Shown in pieces: positions 9,116 to 18,767 of a stretch of 64,000 nt of DNA. The notes below the pieces were generated by a model that made no database searches, was not told the origin of the DNA, and was given only the letters and a program-made list of their open reading frames with translations. Numbering within the stretch: the first letter of the stretch is position 1; the number at the start of each line of letters is the position of its first letter. The DNA comes from DATFDN01 sp963767645 (lineage in GTDB: Bacteria; Pseudomonadota; Alphaproteobacteria; Acetobacterales; Acetobacteraceae), in contig CAVYEW010000021.1 in NCBI GenBank assembly GCA_963767645.1, positions 1 to 64,000 of the forward strand. Direction: 5' to 3'. The translations under genes were made by a program, and so were the position numbers.

Positions 9116-10102
9116 CCGGCTCCGAAATGACGGCGCTCCTGGCCGTACGCAGCCTCGCCATCGAGTTCAGGACCGGCGATGGCATTGTCGCCGCCGTCAA
9201 GGACGTGACTTTCGATATCGAACGCGGCGAGATCAGCGCCCTGGTCGGTGAAAGCGGCTGCGGCAAGAGCGCGACGGCACTGGCGATCCTACGCCTGATT
9301 CCTGACCCGCCCGGCCGCATCACCGGCGGGGAAATCCTGTTCGACGGCCGGGACGTGCTGAAGATCGCCGAGAACGAGATGCGGGCGCTGCGCGGCGACC
9401 GTATCGCGATGATCTTCCAGGAGCCGATGACCAGCCTCAACCCCGTCCACAGGATCGGCCGCCAGGTGGCCGAGCCGCTGGCACTGCACAAGAAAATCGG
9501 CGCCGTGGCGGCGTTCGAGCGCAGCATCGACCTGCTTGCCTCGGTCAACATCGCCGATCCGCGCCGGCGCGCGGCCGCCTATCCGCACCAGTTCAGCGGC
9601 GGTATGCGTCAGCGCGTCATGATCGCAATGGCGATGGGATGCGCTCCCGATCTCATCATCGCCGACGAGCCGACCACCGCGCTCGACGTGACCATCCAGG
9701 CCCAGCTGCTCGATTTGCTGAGCGCGCAGGTCAGGCAGCATCACACGGCGCTGCTGCTCATCACCCACAATCTCGGCATCGTCGCGCGCTACGCCGATCG
9801 CGTTCATGTAATGTATGCGGGGCGCATCGTCGAATTCGGCATCGGCCGACGCACTGTATGCGCGGCCCCGGCATCCCTACACGATCGGTTTGCTGCGCTC
9901 GGTGCCGCGGCTCGATCGACCGATCGCGGAGAAGCTCGTGCCGATCGAAGGCCAGCCGCCCGACCCGCTGCACGTGCCGCCCGGCTGTCCCTTCCATCCG
10001 CGCTGTCCCTTCGCGCTCGACGCCTGCCGTGCTGGGGTGCCGCCGATGCGTCCGGTCGGCGACGGCCACAGCATCGCCTGCATCCGTGATGTCGATGGCT
10101 GA
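9112..10102 (+). CDS. Oligopeptide ABC transporter ATP-binding protein, DppD-like, frameshifted
   Basis: The start ATG at 9112 overlaps the permease stop. Walker A (GESGCGKS), the Q-loop QEPMTSLNP, the signature FSGGMRQR and Walker B (LIIADEPTTALD) are all intact in the first frame up to YAGRIVEFG. The rest of the family C-terminus (DALYARPRHPYTIGLLRS, then the Cys-rich CPFHPRCPFALDAC) lies in another frame ending at 10102. Removing one base at about 9841 gives IVEFGSADALYARPRHPYT, a normal sequence for the family. The repaired length is about 329 residues. As a real mutation, the break would remove the C-terminal regulatory part but leave the catalytic core. Confidence 0.86.
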
Positions 10103-11141
10103 CGGACAGAGCGACATTCTCGTTGAGACCAAGAATCTCGACGTGCACTTCGCGGGTGCCGCCGGTCTCTTCCGCACGAACCGCGATGGCGTCGTCCGAG
10201 CGGTCGATCACGTGAGCCTGCAGATCCGGCGTGGCGAGACCCTGGGCCTGGTCGGCGAGAGCGGCTGCGGGAAATCGACGCTCGGCCGCGCCATTCTACG
10301 GCTCATCCCGATCACCGCCGGGCGCATCCTGTTCGAGGGCGAGGATCTGACGGAATTGCCCGACGCAGAGCTGCGGCGCGTGCGGCGGAAAATGCAGATG
10401 ATCTTCCAGGATCCGTTCAGCTCGCTCGATCCGCGCATGGCCGTCGGAGAGACCGTGGCGGAGCCGATGCTCGTGCATCGCCTGGCGACGGCGGCGAACC
10501 GGCGGGACAAGGTGGCAGAGCTGTTCCGCATGGTGCGCCTCGATCCGGGCATGGCCAGCCGCTATCCGCACGAGTTCAGCGGCGGGCAACGCCAACGCAT
10601 CGGCGTGGCACGCGCCCTGGCTGCCTCGCCGAGCTTCATCGTCTGCGACGAGCCGGTTTCCGCGCTGGACGTGTCGATCCAGGCGCAAATCGTCAATCTG
10701 CTGGAGGAGCTGCGCGAGCGGCTCGGGCTGACCTACCTGTTCGTGGCGCACGACCTCGCGGTGGTTCGCCACCTGAGCGATCGCATCGCGGTGATGTATT
10801 TGGGCGAGATCGTCGAGATCGCGCCCAAGCGCAGCCTCTACGACAATCCGCTTCACCCCTATACGCGAGCACTCATCGCCGCGGTGCCCGTGCCGGATCG
10901 TAGTGTCGAAGCGCGGCGCACCCGCACGCTGCTTCATGGTGAAGTGCCGAGCCCGCTCAACCCTCCGACCGGCTGCCGTCTGCATCCGCGCTGTCCCCAC
11001 GCGATGCCCGTGTGCAGCACCGTCGCACCACGGCCGCGCGAGATTGCGCCGGGCCACGTCGTCGCTTGCCATCTCTATCCAGAGGCGGCGCCATCGCGTT
11101 CAGGGGCGACGGGTGGGCGAGGAGAGGCTGGGCGAAGCTGA
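10089..11141 (+). CDS. Oligopeptide ABC transporter ATP-binding protein, DppF/OppF-like
   Basis: A 350-residue ATPase with Walker A GESGCGKST, Q-loop FQDPFSSLDP, signature FSGGQRQR, Walker B FIVCDEPVSALD and an H-loop His. The family C-terminus is HPYTRALIAAVP followed by CRLHPRCPHAMPVC. It overlaps the preceding ATPase gene; ATG codons at 10089 and 10095 are both possible starts. It is the last gene of the plus-strand importer operon (binding protein, two permeases, two ATPases). The C-terminal 30 residues are low complexity and may be extra. Confidence 0.92.
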   Translation: MSMADGQSDILVETKNLDVHFAGAAGLFRTNRDGVVRAVDHVSLQIRRGETLGLVGESGCGKSTLGRAILRLIPITAGRILFEGEDLTELPDAELRRVRRKMQMIFQDPFSSLDPRMAVGETVAEPMLVHRLATAANRRDKVAELFRMVRLDPGMASRYPHEFSGGQRQRIGVARALAASPSFIVCDEPVSALDVSIQAQIVNLLEELRERLGLTYLFVAHDLAVVRHLSDRIAVMYLGEIVEIAPKRSLYDNPLHPYTRALIAAVPVPDRSVEARRTRTLLHGEVPSPLNPPTGCRLHPRCPHAMPVCSTVAPRPREIAPGHVVACHLYPEAAPSRSGATGGRGEAGRS

Positions 11142-11176
11142 CAATGTGAAAATGCCACCTGATCCGAAGAAGATCA

Positions 11177-11399
11177 TGGCTTACGAGATCGATCGCCGCC
11201 GGTGACGCTCTGGAGCGAGGGGTCCCGGCTTGCGGCTGAGGTGTTCAAGCCGTTGGAGGCGGGAGGGGCGCGGCCGGCAATCCTCCTGTGTCACGGCTGG
11301 GGCGGGCTGAAGGAACACCTGGCGGAGAGCTACCCCAAGCCCTTCGCCGCGGCGGGCTTCACCTGCCTCGTGGACCTTAGGCCGAAACCGCACGCCTAA
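11177..11399 (+). pseudogene. Alpha/beta-hydrolase N-terminal remnant (dienelactone hydrolase-like)
   Basis: The frame starting MAYEIDRRR at 11177 stops at once. One base later the text continues VTLWSEGSRLAAEVFKPLE and then AILLCHGWGGLKEHLAES, the start of an alpha/beta hydrolase with its HGWGG oxyanion motif. A single missing base near 11195 separates the two. The reading frame then degenerates after AAGFTCLVDL and stops at 11399, about 65 residues into a family of roughly 250-300. No later part (Ser nucleophile, Asp, His) is present nearby, so this is a decayed fragment. Confidence 0.7.
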
Positions 11400-11423
11400 G
11401 GACCGGGGCCACCCTCCACGTCG

Positions 11424-12699
11424 TCAGCACGCGACTTCCGGTCGGCGATTTGGCACATCAAGCTCGGCGCCTCCCCGGGCGCCTCCCGCCCTGAACAGCC
11501 CCATGAACAGCGGGCGGACGTAGATGTCCGCCGCGTTCATCGCATCCACGCCCGGTGCCCAGTGGTGCAGTTCGGCGCTGGCATTGATCAGGGCGGTGAT
11601 GGCCTGGGCAGCGACGTTGGCGTCCACCGGCCGGATCGACCCGTCCGCGACGCCATCGCTGGTGACGCTGGCGAGGCGGGCCGAGAGGCGGTCAAAGCGG
11701 CGGACGAGCTGCGCCTGCATCTCCTCCGGCACGGCGGTCAGCGCCGAGGTCCGCAGCAGCGGGATCTCGCCCGAGACCTCGTGTCGCACCATGGAGGCGG
11801 CGAGCGAGGCCAGGTTGTCGAAGCCGGTGGCGGTGCAGGTGTCCGCCGCGGCCTGGGAGCGCCGCATGATCTCCAGAGTGCGGTCGAAGCACTGCTCGAC
11901 CAGATCGTCCTTGGCCTGGATGTGATGGTAGAACGAGCCTTTCGTGACGTTCAGCCGGGCGGAGATTCGCGACACGGAGGCGCCGAGATAGCCGTGCTCG
12001 TTGATCATCTCGGTCGCGGCCCGGAGGAAAGCCTCGCGGTAGCCGCTTGCAGGGTCTGACGGGACCTCCGCACGCGGGAGCTCCACCGGAGCCCAGACGG
12101 TTCCCGGCGTTGCCAGTCCGTTGACTAGAATATCGAAGAGGCGGTCGATCATGCGACGGTAGTCGGTGGGATCATACTGGCGCAACCAGAGCGCCGCCCA
12201 GAATACCTGTGAGATCAGGAGGTGGGTGCGGGCATTGCGCTGCAGGCGCACGGGCTCACCGACCGCCTGGGCGCCGAAAATGCGCCGGAGTCGGCGAAAC
12301 ATCTCGGTAAAGGCGCTGTTGACCGCCGCATCGCCGATAGTGCGCACGTCGTTGAAGGCTGCGACCGGCTCGGCTTTCCCCCTGCCGACCGCCGACATGT
12401 AGTCGGCGAAATCATGCAGAAAGGTCCGGAGGCTGGCCTCCGCCGTCGGCTCCAGATCCGAGCGGTCCATCAGCTCGCTGTAGCGTGCGATCGCCTGGAG
12501 AAAGCAGGCGGCCGCCAAGTCTTCCTTGCGGCGGAAGTAGTAGCTCACCGCCGTCGGAACGAGCTCCAGCTTGCCCGCCACGTCGGCGAGGGTCATGCCG
12601 CGCACGCCCTTGCGGTTGATCACATCGACGGCGGCGCGTACCGATCACCGCCTTGCGGCGCTCGAACTTCGCCGGCGAGCGCGGCGGCTCTACAATCAT
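11424..12699 (-). CDS. Double-headed TetR/AcrR-family regulator (two TetR units in one chain), frameshifted near the start
   Basis: Two full TetR-like units lie in one polypeptide. Unit 1 has the helix-turn-helix MTLADVAGKLELVPTAVSYY and its helical core. Unit 2 starts about residue 195 (YREAFLRAATEMINEHGYLG) with helix-turn-helix ISARLNVTKGSFYHHIQAK. The long frame starts at 12623, but a better N-terminus (MIVEPPRSPAKFERRKAVI from 12699) is one frame off. Dropping one base of the pair at 12641-12642 joins them as KAVIVRAAVDVINRKGVRG. Tandem TetR proteins of this size occur beside fatty-acyl-CoA ligase genes, and here the ligase gene is directly upstream in the same direction, so it is a likely target. 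Confidence 0.82.
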
Positions 12700-12720
12700 C
12701 TGCGCCCCGTCCCCTGACGG

Positions 12721-13947
12721 TCAGACGTGTTCGGCGGCCGGCTCATACAGGTCGCGCAGCTCGCGTTTCAGCACTTTGCCGATGTGGCTCCGAGGCAGGG
12801 CGTCGAGAACCCGTACGGCGGACAGGCGCTGGACTTTCCCGAGCCGCCCGTTCGCCCAGGCCCGGATCTTCTCGGCAGCGGCTTGCGAGCCCGGTGCAAG
12901 CGTGACGAAGCCGACCGGGGTCTCGCCCCAGGCCCGCGACGGTACGCCCACCACGGCCGCTTCCGCGACGGCGGGATGCTCGCGAAGCGCGGCTTCGAGG
13001 TCGGACGGATAGACGTTGAAACCGCCGGAGATGATCAGGTCCTTCTTGCGGTCCATGAGGATGAGGAAGCCGTCCTCGTCAAAGCGCCCCATGTCGCCGT
13101 GCCGGATGAACCGCCGCCCCTCCTTGTCGTACCAGGTCGCCTCGGCGGTCTTGCCCGGCTGGTTGTGATAGCCGGTCATCATCAGGCCGGACGCTCCCAC
13201 GATTTCGCCGACCTCGCCCGGAGCGACTTCCTGCCCGTCCTCACCGATCAGCCGGATCTCGGTGAAGGGCCACGGACGGCCGACCGTGTGCAGCTTGTCC
13301 GGATGCTCGTGAGCGAACAGCACCGTCCCGCCGCCGCCTTCGGTCATGCCGTAGTATTCGGTCAGGCCACCCGGCCACCGCTTCAGCACGTCCGCCTTGA
13401 GGGCCGCCGAGAGCGGCGCGCTCGTGCTGAACTTCATCTTGAAGGCGGACAGATCGAACCGGTGAAAGTCGGGATGAGCCATGATCCGCTGGTATTGCAC
13501 GGGGACAAGCATGGCGTGCGTAATGTGCCACCTCTCCGAGAGTGCGAGGAACTCGCCCACGTCGAACTTGGCCATCAGCACCACCGCCGCGCCGCCGCCA
13601 AGCGCCGGGAAGAGGCTGCAGAGCGTCGTGTTGGAATAGAGGCCCGTCGAGATGATCGCGATCGCATCGGTCCCATAGCCGAAGACCGCGTCGGGCGCTT
13701 CCCAAGGCGTGCGCATCGCGTGGGGCTGCGCGATACCCTTCGGCGTGCCCGTGGTGCCGGACGAGTAGATGATGTTGAAGGCCGAGTGGGGATCGATTTC
13801 GACCGGCGCTGGGACCGATCCCTCCGGAGCCAGCCATCGTCTCAGCTTCTCACCCCTCGCGTCGTCATCCAGGCTGACCAGCGGCGCGGCGATGGCCGAA
13901 CGAACGGGCGCAAGATGGGCCTGTGGCGATCCCTTCGGGAGAGACAT
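12721..13947 (-). CDS. AMP-dependent acyl-CoA synthetase/ligase, N-terminus missing
   Basis: The 408 residues contain the adenylation core: the P-loop YSSGTTGTPKG, YGMTEGGG, the hinge region GDMGRFDEDGFLILMDRKKD, ISGGFNVYPSDLE and the catalytic Lys in RSHIGKVLKRELRD near the C-terminus. Family members are about 500-550 residues; here roughly the first 110-130 are absent. No matching N-terminal sequence is found upstream in any frame before the SDR remnant on the other strand. The break around 13950-14040 therefore looks like a rearrangement junction. It would have activated a carboxylic acid to its CoA ester, but function is doubtful in this form. Confidence 0.8.
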   Translation of the reverse strand: MSLPKGSPQAHLAPVRSAIAAPLVSLDDDARGEKLRRWLAPEGSVPAPVEIDPHSAFNIIYSSGTTGTPKGIAQPHAMRTPWEAPDAVFGYGTDAIAIISTGLYSNTTLCSLFPALGGGAAVVLMAKFDVGEFLALSERWHITHAMLVPVQYQRIMAHPDFHRFDLSAFKMKFSTSAPLSAALKADVLKRWPGGLTEYYGMTEGGGGTVLFAHEHPDKLHTVGRPWPFTEIRLIGEDGQEVAPGEVGEIVGASGLMMTGYHNQPGKTAEATWYDKEGRRFIRHGDMGRFDEDGFLILMDRKKDLIISGGFNVYPSDLEAALREHPAVAEAAVVGVPSRAWGETPVGFVTLAPGSQAAAEKIRAWANGRLGKVQRLSAVRVLDALPRSHIGKVLKRELRDLYEPAAEHV

Positions 13948-14043
13948 TTCGAGAGTGCCTCGAGAAGAACGCCGAAAAAACTTCGTTCACTGTCCGCGCG
14001 GCAGGAGAGGGTGTCAAGGCGCACATACCGCTCACTCAGAATC

Positions 14044-14299
14044 CATGGACTTAGCGGGCCGGGAGGGCTGGTTCACGAGGTGGCAGGCACTGGTGCACGG
14101 AGACGACCAGCCGCAAGATGAGGCCCCACTCGATCGGACCGGCGCCGCGTTCCACGCCGACGTGCTGGTCCGGATCAAACTCGGCCGGCTCGGCAGGGTT
14201 GAAGACCTGATGGGCGCGGTCGTCTATCTCGCCTCCGATGCCACGGAGCTGGTGACGGGCGCCTCGCTGCTGGTGGATGGCGGCTGGACGGCCGAATAG
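14044..14299 (+). pseudogene. Short-chain dehydrogenase/reductase C-terminal remnant
   Basis: The last 45 or so residues (ADVLVRIKLGRLGRVEDLMG, then AVVYLASDATELVTGASLLVDGGWTAE) are an unmistakable SDR C-terminus. Upstream the frame loses resemblance to SDRs within about 30 residues, and the Rossmann GxxxGxG and YxxxK motifs are absent. The fragment lies 12 bases before the HisD-like gene, in the same direction. It probably marks a deletion that removed most of the SDR together with the N-terminus of the acyl-CoA ligase on the other strand. Confidence 0.75.
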
Positions 14300-14311
14300 G
14301 GAGCGTTTGGC

Positions 14312-15598
14312 ATGATTCGAGTGCTGAAGCAGGGCTTGTCGGAGGAAGCGGTCTCCGAGGCCGACCGCAAGGTGCGCACCATCGTGGAAGGTATCCTAAC
14401 CGACGTCGCCGCCCGGGGCGATGAAGCGGTGCGCGAGCTGTCGGCGCGCTTCGACAGATGGCAGCCGCACGCGTTCCGCCTCTCGCAGTTCGAAATCGAT
14501 GCGCTGATCGCGTCCCTGCCCCAGCAGGTCATCGAGGACATACGCTTCGCGCAGGCGCAGGTGCGCCGCTTCGCCGAAGCTCAGCGCGCCGCGTTGCGCG
14601 ACATCGAGGTGGAGACGCTGCCGGGCGTACGCCTCGGCCATAAGAACATTCCCGTGAACAGCGTCGGCTGCTACGTGCCCGGCGGGCGCTATCCGATGGT
14701 CGCCTCGGCGCACATGAGCGTGCTGACCGCCAAGGTCGCCGGCGTGAAGCGGATCATTGCCTGCACCCCGCCGCTGAACGGCGCTCCGCCGGCCGCCACG
14801 GTCGCAGCGATGGCGTTGGGCGGCGCCGACGAGATCCACATAATGGGCGGCGTCCAGGCAATCGCGGCGATGGGGCTCGGCACCGAATCGATCGCGGCCG
14901 TGGACATGCTGGTCGGCCCCGGCAACGCCTATGTGGCCGAGGCCAAGCGCCAGCTGTTCGGCCGCGTCGGCATCGACCTGCTGGCCGGCCCGACCGAGAC
15001 GCTGATCATCGCCGATGACACGGCGGACACAGAAATGTGCGCCACTGACCTGCTCGGCCAGGCCGAGCACGGTCCGACCTCGCCGGCGATCCTGCTCACC
15101 ACCTCGCGCCGTATCGCCGACGGTATCGAAGCCGAAATTGCCCGTCAGCTCGAGAGCCTTCCTACCGCCGACATCGCCCAAGTGGCATGGCGGGACCATG
15201 GGCAGGTGATCCTCTGCGATACCGACGAGGAGATGTTGCGGGAAGCCGACCGCATCGCCTCCGAACACGTGCAGGTGCTGACCCGGACTCCGCGCTGGTT
15301 CCTGGAGCGGATGACCAATTACGGCGCGCTGTTCCTCGGCAAGGAGACCAATGTCGCCTATGGCGACAAGGTGATCGGTACCAATCACACTCTGCCCACG
15401 AAGCGCGCGGCGCGCTACACGGGCGGGCTTTGGGTCGGCAAGTTCCTCAAGACCGTCACCTATCAGGAGGTCAGCGCCGAGGCGACCGCGATGATCGGCG
15501 AGTACTGCTCGCGCCTCTGCGTCATCGAGAATTTCGCCGCCCACAAGGAACAGGCCGACCTCCGCGTGCGCCGTTACGGAGGCCGGAACGCGGCCTGA
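14312..15598 (+). CDS. Histidinol dehydrogenase-family protein, HpsN-like
   Basis: A 428-residue NAD-dependent dehydrogenase of the HisD fold. Key residues are present: the zinc ligands Gln and His in LLGQAEHGPTSPA, the catalytic Glu-His pair in ASEHVQVLT, the Asp in YGDKVIGTNHTLPT and the C-terminal His in ENFAAHKEQADLR. The motif VNSVGCYVPGGRYPMVASAH and the context (no other his gene, beside catabolic remnants) favour a catabolic paralogue such as sulfopropanediol 3-dehydrogenase (HpsN) over the histidine pathway enzyme. The exact substrate is inference; a true HisD cannot be excluded. Confidence 0.85.
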   Translation: MIRVLKQGLSEEAVSEADRKVRTIVEGILTDVAARGDEAVRELSARFDRWQPHAFRLSQFEIDALIASLPQQVIEDIRFAQAQVRRFAEAQRAALRDIEVETLPGVRLGHKNIPVNSVGCYVPGGRYPMVASAHMSVLTAKVAGVKRIIACTPPLNGAPPAATVAAMALGGADEIHIMGGVQAIAAMGLGTESIAAVDMLVGPGNAYVAEAKRQLFGRVGIDLLAGPTETLIIADDTADTEMCATDLLGQAEHGPTSPAILLTTSRRIADGIEAEIARQLESLPTADIAQVAWRDHGQVILCDTDEEMLREADRIASEHVQVLTRTPRWFLERMTNYGALFLGKETNVAYGDKVIGTNHTLPTKRAARYTGGLWVGKFLKTVTYQEVSAEATAMIGEYCSRLCVIENFAAHKEQADLRVRRYGGRNAA

Positions 15599-15793
15599 GC
15601 GCCGAGCCTCGCGCTCCTTGGTTTCGGCGGGCGGACGTCAGTGACACCGGATCGTGCCTCGCGCCCTGACAGGTGTCTCAGCGGCTTCGCTGAAGTCCGG
15701 CGACCTGCACCGGGAGTCTCACAACATCGTTTTCTGGACATCGGTTTCTCTGGCGCCACTCATTAGGGTGGATGTCCAGGTCCAGGAGGGATC

Positions 15794-17006
15794 ATGTCCT
15801 ACCAACCCGTCTCGTCTCCGGCAGTGCTGGTGCCAGGTACCGTTGCCGGCCGGCATGAACGCGCAGGATGTTGCGTTTCTTCAACAGGCTTCGCTATCGA
15901 ATTCGCTGGAGATCATCGAAGCGACGCTGGCGCAGACCAAGGCGACCAATCCGGCAACGCAGCAGTTCGCGAACTGGATGATCGTTGACCATGGCGGCGC
16001 CGGTCCCACACTCGCCTTACTGGCTCAGTCGCTCGGCGTAACGCTGCCCACCTCCTTCACGGCCTCGCAGACGACGGAGTTCAACAGCCTCAGTTCGCTC
16101 AGCGGCCCTGCATTTGACGCCAACTACGCGGTGGGCGACGTCTCGGATCATCAGCAGACCTTGGCGCTCTTCGAGCAGGAGGCCGCCAACGGGCAGAACG
16201 CGGCCGTGGTCGCCTTTGCGAAACAGCTGATCCCGACCCTGCAGGCACATCTGGCTGCCTCCGAACAGCTCGTTGCCGCAACCACCGGCATCGCTTTGCC
16301 GGTCGACACGGTCACGCCGCCGACGCCGCTGCCTGCAAACGGTGGCCCGCTCGGCACGCCGAATGCGCAGGATGCCGCCTTCGTGCAGACTGCCGCCGTG
16401 GCGAACATGGCCGAGGTCGCGCAAGGCCAGCTCGCCACCAAGCAGACGGGCAATGCGGCCGCAACCCAGTTCGCAAACTGGATGATCGTCGACCACTCCG
16501 GCGCCGAGGCCTCGTTGCAGACGCTCGCCAGCCAGGAGCGGCTATCGCTGCCCAGCGGGCTCGATCAGGCCAACCAGCAGTTGCTCGCGCAACTGCAGCC
16601 ACTGACGGACGGCACGTTCTTCGCCACCTACGTGGTCGGCCAAGTCCTCGCGCACACGCAATCGCTCACCGCCTTCATACAAGAAGCGCAGAACGGTCAG
16701 GATACGGCTATCAAAGCGTATGCGTCGGCAGGTATCCCGACGCTTGCGGGCCATCTCGCGAGTGCGCTGACGCTTGAGCAGTCAACTCCTGGCGCGTCCT
16801 CAGGTGCCCCCGCTATCGATCAAGGATTGACAAGCATGCTCAACGCCGCGGCGGCAACGGGCAATACTGCCCTATTGAGCGACCTGCGGCAGATAGCGGC
16901 ACTCCAGCCCGGATTCACCTATACCCCGCCGGCTGCCGCAGTTGCCGCCGGATCGGCGCTTCCGGCATCCGCAACCGCAATGCCGGTGATGGCAATGTCG
17001 CACTGA
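15794..17006 (+). CDS. Protein with two tandem DUF4142 domains, frameshifted near the start
   Basis: A strong ribosome-binding site (AGGAGG) precedes ATG 15794 (MSYQPVSSPAVLVPG). The main frame then reads PLPAGMNAQDVAFLQQASLS onward; removing one base at 15837-15841 joins the two. The protein has two copies of the ferritin-like helical DUF4142 unit, of about 150 residues each. Both copies contain FANWMIVDH, a second-half FxAxYxVGxVxxH motif and an IPTLxxHL motif, and the linker between them is proline-rich. A degenerate alanine-rich tail follows. No signal peptide is obvious. The function of DUF4142 is not established; paired His residues in four-helix units suggest metal or stress-related roles, but that is speculation. 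Confidence 0.8.
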
Positions 17007-17013
17007 AAGGACC

Positions 17014-18516
17014 TCAGGTGCCGCAAAAGGTCTGGCTTACGCGTTCCTCCGGCATGGGCGGCGCGGCGTAGCGCTCGAAGCCCGGCTGGTCTTCGTAGGG
17101 CCGCGACAGAACTTCGAGCATCTCCTCAAAAGGGCGGAAATCCTGGCGCGTTACGGCTGCATCGAGCGCGGCCTCGACGAGGTGGTTGCGGGGGATGAAG
17201 GCCGGGTTCACCGCCCGCATGGCTGCGTGGCGCGCGTCCGGCTCACCAAACTCCTCGGCAAGACGCTGGCGCCAGCGAACGGCCCATTGGTCATAGGCGC
17301 CGGCATCCGCGAACAAGGCGCGGACGGCGGTATCGCCCTCCGGCCCTGCCGCCGCATCGCATAGGCGGCGGAAGGTCAGGGTGAAGTCGGCGCCGTTCTC
17401 GGCCATGCACTTCAGCAGATCCTGCGCCAGGACGTCGTCGCCCTCGCGTTCGGTGAAAAGCCCGATCTTGCGCCGCAAGCCGCCGAGATAGGCTGCCTCG
17501 AACCGCGGCCCGAATGCCGCGAGCGCCTCTCGCGCCGCTGCCAGGGCCGCGTCCGCGTCCTCGGCCAGAAGCGGCAGCAGCGCCTCGGCTAGTCGGGCGA
17601 GATTCCACTGCGCGATCCGCGGCTGGTTCCCATAGGCATAGCGGCCGAAGCTGTCGATCGAGCTGAACACCGTGGCCGGATCGTAGGCGTCCATGAAGGC
17701 GCAAGGGCCGTAGTCGATCGTCTCGCCGGAAATGGCGGTGTTGTCCGTGTTCATCACGCCGTGGATGAAGCCGATGAGCAGCCACTGCGCCACAAGCTCC
17801 GCCTGGCGCGCCACCACCCCGTCCAGCAGCGCACGATGCGGGCGCTCCGCCGTTGCTGCCAACGGGTAGTGGCGGGAGACCGCATAGTCCGCCAACCTCC
17901 GCACCGCATCGGCATCGCTCCGGGCCGCGAAATACTGGAAGGTGCCCACGCGGATATGGCTTGCAGCGACGCGCGTCAGGACGGCGCCGGGCAGCTGCCG
18001 TTCGCGCAGCACCGTCTCCCCGGTTGTCACCGCAGCCAGCGCCCGGGCCGTCGGCACGCCCAGTGCCGCCATGGCCTCGCTCACAATATACTCGCGCAGC
18101 ACCGGTCCTAGCACGGCGCGACCGTCGCCGCGGCGCGAGAAGGGCGTCCGCCCGGATCCCTTGAGCTGGATGTCGCGCCGCGCACCGTCCCGCCCCACGA
18201 TCTCGCCAAGCAGGATGGCCCGACCGTCGCCGAGCTGCGGTACGAATTGGCCGAATTGGTGCCCGGCATAGGCAAGCGCGATCGGCTCCGCACCTGCGGG
18301 CACGCGATTGCCAGCCAGGACTCCGACACCCGCGGGGCTGGCCAGCTCGCGGGGATCGAGCCCGAGGCATTCGGCCAGATCTGCATTCACCCGCACGAGG
18401 CGTGGCGCGGGCACGGGTGTCGGATCGAGCCGCGCATAAAAGCGCTCCGGCAGGCGCGCATAGGTGTTGTCGAAGGAGAAGTGGACTGGGGTGTCCAAGA
18501 TGCTGGGTGCAGACAT
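17014..18516 (-). CDS. selO: Protein adenylyltransferase SelO (YdiU/UPF0061)
   Basis: A 500-residue pseudokinase-fold AMPylase that transfers AMP from ATP to Ser/Thr/Tyr side chains of redox-related proteins. Hallmarks include GHQFGQFVPQLGDGRAILLG, QLKGSGRTPFSRRGDGRAVL, HGVMNTDNTAISGETIDYGP and IPRNHLVE. The C-terminus TFCGT keeps the near-terminal Cys that corresponds to the selenocysteine position of vertebrate SelO. The start chosen is MSAPSILDTPVHFSFDNTYA at 18516; the 72 residues read upstream to 18732 show no family resemblance. It is convergent with the DUF4142 gene, with only 7 bases between. Confidence 0.95.
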   Translation of the reverse strand: MSAPSILDTPVHFSFDNTYARLPERFYARLDPTPVPAPRLVRVNADLAECLGLDPRELASPAGVGVLAGNRVPAGAEPIALAYAGHQFGQFVPQLGDGRAILLGEIVGRDGARRDIQLKGSGRTPFSRRGDGRAVLGPVLREYIVSEAMAALGVPTARALAAVTTGETVLRERQLPGAVLTRVAASHIRVGTFQYFAARSDADAVRRLADYAVSRHYPLAATAERPHRALLDGVVARQAELVAQWLLIGFIHGVMNTDNTAISGETIDYGPCAFMDAYDPATVFSSIDSFGRYAYGNQPRIAQWNLARLAEALLPLLAEDADAALAAAREALAAFGPRFEAAYLGGLRRKIGLFTEREGDDVLAQDLLKCMAENGADFTLTFRRLCDAAAGPEGDTAVRALFADAGAYDQWAVRWRQRLAEEFGEPDARHAAMRAVNPAFIPRNHLVEAALDAAVTRQDFRPFEEMLEVLSRPYEDQPGFERYAAPPMPEERVSQTFCGT

Positions 18517-18767
18517 GATTCTTATGAGATCGGTCCGGGCCGGCTGCAAGGCAAGACCAGACAGTCTGCGCGGGCACGGACCCTGGGTCGCGCTAGGGCC
18601 CTCCACTACCGCCGCGGCTTCGGCTGTGAGCAAGATTACATCGCACGCGGCAAGGAAGAGGTGAGGATAAGCCTCGAGCGGGCGTCCAACTCGGCCGCCT
18701 GTACGCCGCCTGGCATCCCGCTTCGGCGGCAACGGCGCAACGCGAACGGCCTGGGAGGATCGCGACC

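Noticed and set aside
18517..18732. A 72-residue N-terminal extension of SelO
   Set aside because: Homology begins at MSAPSILDTPVHFSF (18516); the upstream residues are unlike any SelO and the region is better seen as a divergent promoter.
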